Assembly: GCA_020029455.1 (NCBI GenBank)
Contig: JAIBJH010000085.1
Location: forward strand, 1-9,898
Length of the DNA stretch: 9,898 bases
Source: Hyphomicrobiales bacterium
GTDB taxonomy: Bacteria > Pseudomonadota > Alphaproteobacteria > Rhizobiales > Aestuariivirgaceae
Direction: 5' to 3'
The notes below the pieces were generated by a model. It was not told the origin of the DNA. It saw only the letters and a list, made by a program, of their open reading frames with translations, and did not search any database. This document shows, one piece after another, positions 1 through 7,279 of the stretch; the stretch's first letter is position 1, and each line of letters opens with the position of its first letter. The translations under genes and the position numbers were made by a program.

Positions 1-181
1 CCGAGAGCTGCAGACAGACGCGGTAAGGTGTTGAACCCGAACCTTGGCATTCGCCCCAGGCGAAATCATTCGTGCTGTCAATCGCCGTGATTTGCCACGC
101 CGATGCTTTAATCTTGACAGCAGCCGAAAGCGATGCCTGGTCCGGCGCCATAGACTCTATTTTGTCGATGGTGAGCTGCAT
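1..181 (-). CDS. SWIM zinc-finger family protein, N-terminal part (runs off the left edge)
   Basis: A minus-strand reading frame starts at ATG 181-179 and stays open to the window edge, giving 60 residues. Residues 5-14 (IDKIESMAPD) resemble the usual opening of SWIM proteins, a short helix ending in ALAPD. Residues 42-53 read WGECQGSGSTPY, which closely matches the WGECQGSGxxPY signature that precedes the SWIM metal-binding CxC...CxH cluster in this bacterial family. The cluster itself would lie beyond the edge. SWIM domains are predicted to bind nucleic acid or protein; the role of the bacterial stand-alone members is not established. The start is chosen because it fits the family N-terminus and has GAGG just upstream, although the spacing of 2 nt is tight; a GTG one codon earlier is possible. 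The frame stays open upstream to a TGA at 433-431 but has no better start. The family call rests on the motif only. Confidence 0.62.
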   Translation of the reverse strand, partial: MQLTIDKIESMAPDQASLSAAVKIKASAWQITAIDSTNDFAWGECQGSGSTPYRVCLQLS

Positions 182-513
182 CACCTCAATCCGGTTTCCC
201 TCGAAACCTTGCGGGACTGAGCAGCTTGTACGGGGACGATTTGGATGCTCACGGCGACCAGCCAATTCTGAGTCGGTAGGTTGGTTGTCCTCATCCAATC
301 GATAGTGGAATTGCGGAAGCTCAAAGGAGACGTGATGATCGGGATATCCCTGAAGCTCATTATCCACCCAACCCGGAGTTGTCGTCTCAGGCAAAATACA
401 GAATTCAGGCTCTTGTGGAAGTGGCCGCCTTCACTTGCGATACCCGGTGCTTACTATGTGCTTATTTCTATAATTTGACGTGCGATGCCGGAATCGTAAG
501 CCGTTGAAAACGC
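182..513. other. Gene-free, lower-GC stretch between the SWIM gene and tRNA-Arg
   Basis: No gene can be supported in these 332 bases. They are visibly less GC-rich than the rest of the window. On the minus strand the SWIM reading frame continues open to the TGA at 433-431 without an ATG. A 7-base direct repeat (gtgctta) occurs twice, at about 453-459 and 464-470, in an A/T-rich patch that could hold the promoter of the SWIM gene, but no clear -35/-10 pair was found. Two small plus-strand frames (72-305 and 281-478) resemble nothing known. No repeat of the tRNA 3' end was found here. Confidence 0.5.
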
Positions 514-591
514 TGGCGCACCCGACAGGATTCGAACCTGTGACCTCTGCCTTCGGAGGGCAGCGCTCTGATCCAGCTGAGCTACGGGTGC
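514..591 (-). tRNA. tRNA-Arg, anticodon CCG
   Basis: The minus strand folds into a complete cloverleaf. The acceptor stem is GCACCCG/CGGGTGC with discriminator G and an encoded CCA. The D stem is GCTC/GAGC. The anticodon stem is CTGCC/GGCAG with loop CTCCGAA, giving anticodon CCG, which reads the arginine codon CGG. The variable loop is AGGTC, and the T stem ACAGG/CCTGT carries the loop TTCGAAT. All stems pair without mismatch, so the gene looks functional. The gene stands alone, with its 3' end pointing toward the lower-GC region on the left. It is transcribed divergently from the acyltransferase gene, from the promoter at 610-638. Confidence 0.97.
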
Positions 592-609
592 TTTGGTGCC
601 GGTCCTGCC

Positions 610-638
610 GCTATAGCGGAGCAACTTACGTCAAGCAA
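610..638 (-). promoter_or_regulatory. Probable sigma-70-type promoter of tRNA-Arg
   Basis: Read on the minus strand, TTGCTT (638-633) and TATAGC (615-610) are separated by exactly 17 bases, and the -10 box lies 18 bases before the tRNA 5' end at 591. The -10 region sits in a perfect 12-base palindrome, CCGCTATAGCGG (608-619). Spacing and distance fit a stable-RNA promoter with initiation about 6-7 bases after the -10 box. This is read from sequence only; the -35 box is not consensus. Confidence 0.55.
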
Positions 639-807
639 TTGCGGGCGCAAGCTGCTGATTTCCAGATGAAAATCGGCCACGTTAATACTTTCTCAACCCT
701 GTTTGGCGGTTTGCCAGCGACGGCACCCGCTGCGGTTGGATAGTTGCTCCAGAACCAACCAGCGAATTCTCATTCCCAAAAACTGGCCCAAAACTGGACG
801 GCATTTC

Positions 808-1878
808 ATGAGCATCGGCAAGCAAAACTACCGCGTCGACTGGGTCGACTATGCCAAGGGCATTTGCATCATCCTCGTTGTGATGATGCATTCGACGCTC
901 GGCGTCGAAAAAGCGCTTGGAGAGACCGGCGCGCTCAATGCCTTCATCGAATGGGCGCGGCCCTTCCGCATGCCGGACTTCTTCATGATCTCGGGGCTGT
1001 TCCTTGCCCGCCGCATCAACGCGCCGTGGCGGGATTATCTCGACAAGAAGGTCGTGCACTTTGCCTATTTCTACATCCTGTGGATGACCATCCAGTTCGC
1101 GCTCAAAGGCTATGGCATCTATGCGGAGGGCGGCCTCACGGAATTGTCGCGGCAATATGCGCTGGGTTTCATCGATCCTTTCGGCACGCTGTGGTTCATC
1201 TATCTGCTAGCCATTTTCTTCGTGGTGACGCGCCTTCTGGAGGGCGTGCCCAAGGTTCTCGTCTTTGCTGCCGCGGCGGCGCTCGAGATTGCGCCCATCC
1301 ACACCGGCTGGATGGTGCCGGATGAATTTGCCGCGCGTTATGTCTATTTCTTCGCCGGCTATTGGCTGGCCTCGCAGATCTTCTCGTCGGCGCAGGTGAT
1401 GTGGCAGCGGCGGCTCTTCTCAGTGTTTGCCATTCTCGGCCTGTGGTCGGCGGGCCATAGCTGGATGGTGCTGCATGGGATGTCGGACATGCCGTTTGTG
1501 AGCCTGTTGCTGGGCCTTGCCGGCTGCGGCGCGGTGATCACGGTTGCGACACTGATTGCACGTTCGGGCGGTGCCCACTGGCTGCGTTACCTCGGTGAAA
1601 ATTCCATCGTCATATATCTTGCCTTCTTCCTGCCCATGTCGCTGACGCGCACGATCGGCCTCAAACTTGTGCCCGATATCCATCCGGACATGCTGTCGGC
1701 GGCCACCACCCTCATGGGTGTTGCCGTACCCGTGCTCATGTTCTGGGCGGTGCGTAGAACACCACTGTCACTCCTGTTCAGGAGACCCACCTGGGCGGGC
1801 TTGAAGCCGGTGGCAGAGCCCAAGCAAGGCTGGCATAGTGGCGGGCATGACAGCCTCCCACAAACTCAAATCCGGTGA
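808..1878 (+). CDS. Acyltransferase 3 family membrane protein
   Basis: This 356-residue polytopic membrane protein of the acyltransferase 3 family (OafA/NodX/OpgC-like) is predicted to move an acyl group, often acetyl or succinyl, onto a cell-surface sugar or glycan in the cytoplasmic membrane. The N-terminus shows the family hallmark: charged VDWVDYAKG (10-18) leads into the first membrane helix and the conserved His28 (VVMMHS). The next block, RPFRMPDFFMISGLFLARR, is also typical. About ten hydrophobic segments follow, and length is normal for the family. The ATG at 808 is preferred over a TTG at 703, because family homology starts right after it and the extra 35 residues look random; the ribosome site is weak (GGACGG). 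Its last 32 bases overlap the start of polA, suggesting co-transcription. The substrate cannot be deduced. Confidence 0.87.
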   Translation: MSIGKQNYRVDWVDYAKGICIILVVMMHSTLGVEKALGETGALNAFIEWARPFRMPDFFMISGLFLARRINAPWRDYLDKKVVHFAYFYILWMTIQFALKGYGIYAEGGLTELSRQYALGFIDPFGTLWFIYLLAIFFVVTRLLEGVPKVLVFAAAAALEIAPIHTGWMVPDEFAARYVYFFAGYWLASQIFSSAQVMWQRRLFSVFAILGLWSAGHSWMVLHGMSDMPFVSLLLGLAGCGAVITVATLIARSGGAHWLRYLGENSIVIYLAFFLPMSLTRTIGLKLVPDIHPDMLSAATTLMGVAVPVLMFWAVRRTPLSLLFRRPTWAGLKPVAEPKQGWHSGGHDSLPQTQIR

Positions 1879-4786
1879 CCACCTCTATCTGATAGACGGC
1901 TCAGGATACATCTTCCGCGCCTATCATGCTCTGCCGCCACTGACGCGAAAAAGCGATGGTTTGCCCGTAGGTGCCGTTCAGGGCTTCTGCAATATGTTGT
2001 GGAAGCTCCTCACCGACAAGTCCGCAGCCACAAAGCCCACGCATCTTGCGGTCATCTTCGATTACTCGAGCAAAAGTTTCCGCAATGAGTTCTATGAGGA
2101 TTACAAGGCACACCGGCCCGAGCCGCCGCCTGACCTTAGGCCGCAATTTCATCTGATCCGGCAAGCCACCAAGGCCTTCAATGTGTCTTGCGTCGAGCTT
2201 GAAAACTACGAAGCCGATGACCTGATTGCCACCTATACGCGCCAAGCCGTGGAAGCTGGGGCGACAGTCAGGATTGTCACGTCCGACAAGGACCTGATGC
2301 AGCTCGTCAAGCCCGGCGTCACCCTCTTCGACACCATGAAGGACAAGGAAATTTCCGATGCCGAGGTCATGGAGAAATTCGGCGTGACGCCCGACAAGGT
2401 TATCGAAGTGCAGGCGCTGGCAGGCGACAGTGTGGACAATGTTCCGGGCGTTCCCGGCATCGGCGTCAAGACTGGCGCCGAGCTCATCAACGCTTACGGC
2501 AATCTGGAAAATCTTCTCGCCAAGGCATCCGAGATCAAACAGCAGAAGCGCCGCGAGAATCTCATCCAGTTTGCAGAGCAGGCGCGAATCTCGAAAAGGC
2601 TAGTGACGCTTGACGACAAGGTGCCCGTCAATGAGGACATTTCCTCTTTTGCGGTTGATGTTCCCAAAGCCTCGCTGCTTATTGGATTCCTCAAAGCTCT
2701 GGAGTTTTCGACAACGACGAAGCGCATCGCTACCGCGCTTCAGGCTGACATGGATTCCATTGAGGCCGTTGCCGTCGAGATCAAGTTCTGGCCGCCGGAA
2801 GATGCTGGTGTGACTGTTGTTGAAACGGCCATCGCCGCAAAGCCGGAAACCGCCGCACTATCTCCTGGCACTCCACTTCTGCCCGCCGAAACAATTGATC
2901 AAGCCGCAGCGGTGGAGGCAAAGCTGCGCGCCATTCCGGTGAAGCATGCGGATTATGAAACTGTCACCACCGCAGAACGGCTCAAGGCCTGGATCGCGGA
3001 AGCGACGGACCAGGGATTTGCTGCCTTCGATACGGAAACGGATTCGCTCGATGCCAAGCAGGCCAATATAGTTGGCGCATCACTCGCCACCGCACCAGGC
3101 AAGGCCTGCTATATTCCGCTCAACCACTCAGGTGGGGCCGATAATCTCTTTGGAGGTGGCAGGCTTTCCGGTCAGCTTGAGGCCAAGGAAGCGCTGGCGC
3201 TCTTGAAACCGATGCTGGAATCACCATCGGTGCTCAAGATCGGGCAGAACCTGAAATACGACATGCTGCTTCTGAAGCAACATGGCATCGATGTGGCGCC
3301 GCTCGATGACACCATGCTGATGTCCTATGTCTTTGAGTCCGGCGATGTGGGCCATGGCATGGATGAACTTTCTGAGCGGCATCTGGGCCACAAGCCCATC
3401 AGCTTCAAGGAGGTGGCGGGCTCTGGCAAGAGCCTTGTCACTTTTGACCGTGTGCCCATCGATCGCGCCACGCATTATGCGGCGGAGGACGCCGACATCA
3501 CGCTGCGGCTGTGGCTTCTCTTCAAACAGAAACTGCTGAAGGCAAAGAAGGTCACTGTCTATGAAACGCTGGAGCGGCCGCTGGTGCCTGTCCTGTGTGA
3601 CATGGAACATGAAGGCGTGTTGGTGGACCGTGCGGTTCTGGCGCGGCTTTCCAACGAGTTTGGAACAAGCCAGCAGGCCATCGAAACGGAAATTCACAAG
3701 CTTGCGGGCACACCCTTCAACATCGGCTCGCCAAAGCAGCTGGGCGACATTCTCTTCGGCCAAATGGGGCTTGAAGGAGGGCGCAAGACGGCAACAGGCG
3801 CCTGGTCTACGGACAGTGACATGCTGGAAGACCTTGCTGCGAAGGGCGTTAATTTGGCGAAGCGCGTTCTGGACTGGCGGCAATTATCGAAGCTGCGTTC
3901 CACCTATACGGAGGCGTTACCCAATTTCATCAATCCCAAGACAGGGCGCGTGCATACATCCTATGCCATGGCCTCCACCTCGACGGGGCGGCTATCCTCC
4001 ACCGATCCCAATTTGCAGAACATTCCGGTCAGAACCGAGGAGGGCCGGCGCATCAGGACGGCATTCGTGGCACCGAAGGGAACAAAGCTTGTCAGCGCCG
4101 ACTATTCGCAAATCGAGCTTCGCGTGCTCGCCCATATCGCTGACATTCCGCAGTTGAAGAAGGCCTTTGCCGATGGCCTCGACATCCATGCCATGACGGC
4201 TTCGGAAATGTTCGGTGTTCCTGTCAAAGGCATGGACCCGATGGTGCGGCGGCGCGCCAAGGCCATCAATTTCGGCATCATCTATGGTATTTCGGGCTTC
4301 GGACTTTCAAACCAACTCGGCATCTCGCGCGAGGAAGCCAACGAATATATCCGAACCTATTTCAAGCGCTTTCCCGGCATCAAAACTTACATGGACGGGA
4401 CCAAGCGCTTTGCCCATGACAATGGCTATGTGGAGACGATCTTCGGGCGGCGCATGCATTTCCCGCGCATCAAATCCACCAATCCATCGGAGAAGGCGTT
4501 CCTCGAGCGTGCTTCCATCAACGCGCCGATTCAAGGCTCGGCGGCAGACATCATCCGCCGCGCCATGATCCGCATGAAACCAGCCCTTGCCGAACACAAA
4601 CTTGCCGCAAAAATGTTGCTCCAAGTGCATGACGAACTGATTTTCGAGGTGCCGGAAGCGCAAGTGGAGAAAACCCTGCCCGTCATTGCCCATGTGATGG
4701 AGAAGGCGCCGGAGCCTGTCTTGAAACTCGCGGTGCCTTTGGAAGTCGATGCGCGGGCGGCCTCCAACTGGGATGAGGCGCACTAA
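1847..4786 (+). CDS. polA: DNA polymerase I
   Basis: This 979-residue repair and Okazaki-fragment polymerase has all three activities intact. The 5'-nuclease domain (about 10-280) has YLIDGSGYIFRAYHALPPL, YEADD, TSDKDLMQL and the helix-hairpin-helix GDSVDNVPGVPGIGVKT. A variable Ala/Pro-rich linker (about 300-365) follows. The proofreading exonuclease keeps Asp395 and Glu397 (DTETDSLD), Asp472 (GQNLKYD), Tyr544 and Asp548 (YAAED). The polymerase domain has motif A DYSQIELR with Asp752, the O-helix RRRAKAINFGIIYG with Phe (not Tyr) at the sugar-selecting position, and motif C VHDE with Asp929. It is about 50 residues longer than E. coli Pol I (928), mainly because of the linker and N-terminus. 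ATG 1847 is taken as start; GTG 1838, three codons earlier with AAGG 8 nt upstream, is a real alternative. The start overlaps the acyltransferase gene by 32 bases, and the DUF3750 gene follows after 3 bases. Confidence 0.98.
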   Translation: MTASHKLKSGDHLYLIDGSGYIFRAYHALPPLTRKSDGLPVGAVQGFCNMLWKLLTDKSAATKPTHLAVIFDYSSKSFRNEFYEDYKAHRPEPPPDLRPQFHLIRQATKAFNVSCVELENYEADDLIATYTRQAVEAGATVRIVTSDKDLMQLVKPGVTLFDTMKDKEISDAEVMEKFGVTPDKVIEVQALAGDSVDNVPGVPGIGVKTGAELINAYGNLENLLAKASEIKQQKRRENLIQFAEQARISKRLVTLDDKVPVNEDISSFAVDVPKASLLIGFLKALEFSTTTKRIATALQADMDSIEAVAVEIKFWPPEDAGVTVVETAIAAKPETAALSPGTPLLPAETIDQAAAVEAKLRAIPVKHADYETVTTAERLKAWIAEATDQGFAAFDTETDSLDAKQANIVGASLATAPGKACYIPLNHSGGADNLFGGGRLSGQLEAKEALALLKPMLESPSVLKIGQNLKYDMLLLKQHGIDVAPLDDTMLMSYVFESGDVGHGMDELSERHLGHKPISFKEVAGSGKSLVTFDRVPIDRATHYAAEDADITLRLWLLFKQKLLKAKKVTVYETLERPLVPVLCDMEHEGVLVDRAVLARLSNEFGTSQQAIETEIHKLAGTPFNIGSPKQLGDILFGQMGLEGGRKTATGAWSTDSDMLEDLAAKGVNLAKRVLDWRQLSKLRSTYTEALPNFINPKTGRVHTSYAMASTSTGRLSSTDPNLQNIPVRTEEGRRIRTAFVAPKGTKLVSADYSQIELRVLAHIADIPQLKKAFADGLDIHAMTASEMFGVPVKGMDPMVRRRAKAINFGIIYGISGFGLSNQLGISREEANEYIRTYFKRFPGIKTYMDGTKRFAHDNGYVETIFGRRMHFPRIKSTNPSEKAFLERASINAPIQGSAADIIRRAMIRMKPALAEHKLAAKMLLQVHDELIFEVPEAQVEKTLPVIAHVMEKAPEPVLKLAVPLEVDARAASNWDEAH

Positions 4787-4789
4787 CCC

Positions 4790-5536
4790 ATGTGGCGCGT
4801 TTTTCGCTGGTTTGTGCTTCTCGTCATCATCCTGCCGGTCACTATCGGCGCGATCAAAGGCTATGCGGCGGGTTGGCCCGCAAGCTGGCGTACGGCGGAC
4901 TGGTCATCCTCCGGCGTCTTGCCTTCTGCGAAGGCTACTCCTCAAGCAACTGTTATGATCCTCGCCGCGCGCACCGGGCGCTGGAAGGGCATTTTCGCCG
5001 AGCACATGTCAATCGTGCTGAAGGAGGAAGGCGCAGCGGAATGGTCGCGCTATGATGTGGTGGGCTGGGGCGATCCGGTGCGGAAGAACAACTACCCAGC
5101 AGATGCTTTGTGGTACGGCAATCGCCCCCGCGTGATCTACAAGGTTGAAGGCGAGAAGGCCGCAACTCTCATTCCTGAAATCGAACGCGCCATCAGCAGC
5201 TATCCATTTTCCAGGCGCGGCGATTACACCGTCTGGCCCGGTCCCAACAGCAACAGCTTTGTCTCAACCATCGTGCGTGAAGTTCCAGGTTTTGACACAG
5301 AGCTTCCTGCGACTGCCATCGGCAAGGACTGGCTGGGCTGGGCGGGCGTTGCTCAGGCCCCCAGCAAGACGGGATGGACAGCCTCACTCGCTGGCGTTCT
5401 AGGCGTAACGGTTGCGATGGAAGAGGGTATTGAACTTCACATTCTCGGCTCAACGGCCGGTATCGATGTGAATGATATTGCCATCAAGCTGCCGGCGCTC
5501 GGCAAATTATCGCTGCTGGATCCCACGCAACTCTGA
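4790..5536 (+). CDS. DUF3750 domain-containing membrane-anchored protein
   Basis: This 248-residue protein has one N-terminal hydrophobic helix (about 6-26) after basic residues and no clear signal-peptidase or lipobox site, so it is probably an inner-membrane-anchored periplasmic protein. The body matches my recollection of DUF3750: ADWSSSGVLP, ILAARTGRWKGIFAEH, YDVVGWGDPVR, WYGNRPRVIY, YTVWPGPNSNSFV and LPATAIGKDW. The function of DUF3750 is unknown. The conserved His after the GRWKG block and the WPGPNSN block might mark a catalytic or binding pocket, but that is a guess. The ATG lies 3 bases after the polA stop, with GAGG about 11 bases upstream inside polA, so it is probably translated from the polA mRNA. 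Its last 30 bases overlap the 3' end of the convergent methyltransferase gene. Confidence 0.78.
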   Translation: MWRVFRWFVLLVIILPVTIGAIKGYAAGWPASWRTADWSSSGVLPSAKATPQATVMILAARTGRWKGIFAEHMSIVLKEEGAAEWSRYDVVGWGDPVRKNNYPADALWYGNRPRVIYKVEGEKAATLIPEIERAISSYPFSRRGDYTVWPGPNSNSFVSTIVREVPGFDTELPATAIGKDWLGWAGVAQAPSKTGWTASLAGVLGVTVAMEEGIELHILGSTAGIDVNDIAIKLPALGKLSLLDPTQL

Positions 5537-6013
5537 GAGAGCGCCTTCTTCAATCCTGATCCGCCAGGCCAGCATCGCGGCGTTGAGAAGCCCGAATAGA
5601 AGGGCGAGCCATGGGAGGCCAAAGACCATCGGCAGCAGCGGCACTTCCAGCAATACGAGGAGATAGTTGGGATGACGCAGCAAGCGGTAAGGACCGCCGG
5701 TAACGAGCGTCTCTCCCGGCACGATGATGATGCGCGTGGTCCAGCGGCGGCCCAGCGTCGCCAGTATCCAGATGCGGAAGGCCTGCAGCAGGCCATAGGC
5801 GACCAAGAGCCAGAGATTGACCTGCGTGTCCCATCCAAAAAACCAAAGCGCCGCGAGCCAACTCGCATGCAGCGCGACCATCACAGGATAGTGGCTGGCC
5901 CCCATCTCGATGCCGCCCCGCTTCAAAAGGCCGCTCGTGTTGGCACGCGCCAGCACAAGCTCTCCGGCGCGCTGCAGCGTCACGAAGAGCAGAACAAGAA
6001 CGGCAAGGCTCAT
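5507..6013 (-). CDS. ICMT-like methyltransferase (isoprenylcysteine carboxyl methyltransferase family), BpsB/SrsB-type
   Basis: This 168-residue membrane protein of the isoprenylcysteine carboxyl methyltransferase family has about four to five hydrophobic segments. The S-adenosylmethionine-binding signature is seen as GGPYRLLRHPNYLLVLLE (106-123, with RHPNY at 113-117) and the downstream RIRIEEGAL (151-159). Bacteria that carry this family beside a type III polyketide synthase use it to O-methylate the phenolic or pyrone product (B. subtilis BpsB/YpbQ, Streptomyces SrsB), and that is the proposed role here. The start codon overlaps the stop of the upstream polyketide synthase gene in an ATGA (6013-6010), so translation is very likely coupled. 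The TAA at 5509-5507 lies inside the 3' end of the convergent DUF3750 gene. The family is clear; the substrate is inferred from the neighbour. Confidence 0.88.
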   Translation of the reverse strand: MSLAVLVLLFVTLQRAGELVLARANTSGLLKRGGIEMGASHYPVMVALHASWLAALWFFGWDTQVNLWLLVAYGLLQAFRIWILATLGRRWTTRIIIVPGETLVTGGPYRLLRHPNYLLVLLEVPLLPMVFGLPWLALLFGLLNAAMLAWRIRIEEGALSELRGIQQR

Positions 6014-7050
6014 TGCAGCAAAGTGAGGAAGCTGGCGGTGAAGCCCGGCCCCAGAGAACCCACAAACCTGCGGCCGCTGGTTTTCAACGGCAGAACCTTG
6101 TCGAGGACAAAGAACACGGTGACCGCCGACATGTTGCCGTAGTCGGCAAGAACCTCGCGCTCATGGACGAGCTGGCCCTGTTCGAGGGTAAAGGCCGTCT
6201 CCAGCGCCTGGATCACTTTCGCGCCTCCGGGATGGAAGGAAAAATGATCCACATCCGCAATCGTCAGCCCACGGTTCTCGAGAAAGCGGTCGGCGACCGG
6301 CCGCAAGTCAGTCAGGACCAGATCGGGAATGCTGCGCGAAAAAATGGCGCCCAGGCCCTGATCGTCGACGCGCCAGCCCATGACATCGATGGTATTGGGC
6401 CAGGTGTGCTGGCCTGTATGTTCGATCGCGGCGCCATCCAGATTTGCACTGACCACTGTCGCTGCCGCACCGTCTCCGAAGAGCGCTGTTGCAACAATAT
6501 TGGACTTGGACATTTCGTCCGGGCGGAAGGCGAGCGTGCAGAGCTCGATCACCACCAGGAGAACCTGTTTTGGGACAGGGCCCCCGGCCAATCGCGCCGC
6601 AATGGCAAGACCCGTTGTGCCGCCTGCACATCCCAATCCAAAAACCGGCACGCGCATCACATCATCGCGAAAGCCCATTTCATGCATGACGTGGGCTTCG
6701 ATGGAAGGTGTTGCGATTCCCGTTGAGGAAACCGTGACGATCACGTCGATGTCGCGCGCCGCAAGGCCCGCCCGCTCAAGGGCTGCACCCGCAGCTTGCC
6801 GGAACAGGTTTTTTGCGCCTTCCAGATAGCGTTCCGTCCTGTCGTTCCAGCCGCTTGCCGTCTCGAACCATTCGAGCGGGCAGACTGAATAGCGCTTGTT
6901 GATGCCGGCGTTGGTGAACACCGACGCCATGCGTTCGAATTCGTCACCGAAGCGGGCGAAGATCCGGCCTGCTTCGCGGGCCACAAAATCCCGGTCGATG
7001 ATGTGGGGCGGAACGGCGGTTGCGAGGCTCGCTATGTTTGCAAGGGCCAT
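6010..7050 (-). CDS. Type III polyketide synthase (chalcone/stilbene synthase family)
   Basis: This 346-residue thiolase-fold enzyme is predicted to condense an acyl-CoA starter with malonyl-CoA, without an acyl carrier protein, into an alkylpyrone or alkylresorcinol. The full catalytic triad is present: Cys141 in VFGLGCAGGT, His273 in FSFHPGG and Asn306 in YGNMSA. The GPG loop near the C-terminus (GSLGPGFTAS, 331-340) is conserved, and length is normal for bacterial members such as BpsA. A long-chain fatty acyl starter is the usual choice in such lipid-type enzymes but cannot be proved from sequence. The next gene is a methyltransferase overlapping by ATGA, the arrangement known from bpsA-bpsB and srsA-srsB. 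ATG 7050 is taken because MALANIASLATAVPPH is the typical family opening; no good ribosome site precedes it. Upstream lies a decayed dnaJ fragment. Confidence 0.95.
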   Translation of the reverse strand: MALANIASLATAVPPHIIDRDFVAREAGRIFARFGDEFERMASVFTNAGINKRYSVCPLEWFETASGWNDRTERYLEGAKNLFRQAAGAALERAGLAARDIDVIVTVSSTGIATPSIEAHVMHEMGFRDDVMRVPVFGLGCAGGTTGLAIAARLAGGPVPKQVLLVVIELCTLAFRPDEMSKSNIVATALFGDGAAATVVSANLDGAAIEHTGQHTWPNTIDVMGWRVDDQGLGAIFSRSIPDLVLTDLRPVADRFLENRGLTIADVDHFSFHPGGAKVIQALETAFTLEQGQLVHEREVLADYGNMSAVTVFFVLDKVLPLKTSGRRFVGSLGPGFTASFLTLLQ

Positions 7051-7098
7051 GGTTACAATACGAATTTCATTGGAGTTGGTTCGTTCTTCACAAAGATA

Positions 7099-7167
7099 TT
7101 ACCCTTCAAATTCATCTCAAAGGCCCTGACCTTGGCGAATAAGCCTTCCGATTGGGGCGAATTTTGG
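7099..7167 (-). pseudogene. Decayed duplicate of the dnaJ 3' end, including its stop codon
   Basis: Bases 7099-7167 align with 7309-7378, the last 70 bases of dnaJ. By hand count, 55 of 70 columns agree, with one single-base deletion. Two unbroken blocks stand out: ccttggcgaa and aagccttccgatt. Read on the minus strand the copy encodes NSPQSEGLFAKVRAF against NSPESEGFFAKAKAF in DnaJ; after the deletion the frame shifts, but the bases matching Trp-Asp-Gly-Phe-Gly-Gly-stop can still be followed to GGGTAA. Similarity fades upstream of about 7170, and an in-frame TGA lies at 7196-7194. The fragment has no start and cannot make DnaJ. It could be a partial tandem duplication or the scar of an insertion at the dnaJ 3' end. 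Confidence 0.72.
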
Positions 7168-7279
7168 TTGAAGGGGCAGCTTTCCTCGCGGCCTCACTGC
7201 AGCAACGGACGATCAATCGAGTTTAATCGACCACTGATATACTACTGACGAATTTTGAGTCTGGCGCTTCTTCCGTTTC

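Noticed and set aside
72..478. Two small plus-strand frames (72-305 and 281-478)
   Set aside because: No recognisable motif; the first is antisense to the SWIM-like frame, which has a strong family signature.
501..513. TTTT run behind the tRNA as an intrinsic terminator
   Set aside because: No stable stem precedes the short T-run.
703..807. 35-residue N-terminal extension of the acyltransferase from a TTG codon
   Set aside because: The extra residues look random, and the family homology and His28 motif begin just after ATG 808.
3221..3883. 220-codon minus-strand frame inside polA
   Set aside because: It is a shadow of polA, whose own frame carries all exonuclease and polymerase motifs through this stretch.
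5672..6142. 156-codon plus-strand frame across the methyltransferase and synthase junction
   Set aside because: It is charged, low-complexity shadow sequence with no motif; the minus strand is fully explained by two coupled genes.
6013..6726. 237-codon plus-strand frame opposite the polyketide synthase
   Set aside because: It is antisense to a gene with a complete catalytic triad, and its translation has no family features.
7215..7230. AATCGA direct repeat with 10-base period upstream of the polyketide synthase, as an operator
   Set aside because: Too short to stand alone, and no promoter could be placed next to it; kept only as a note.
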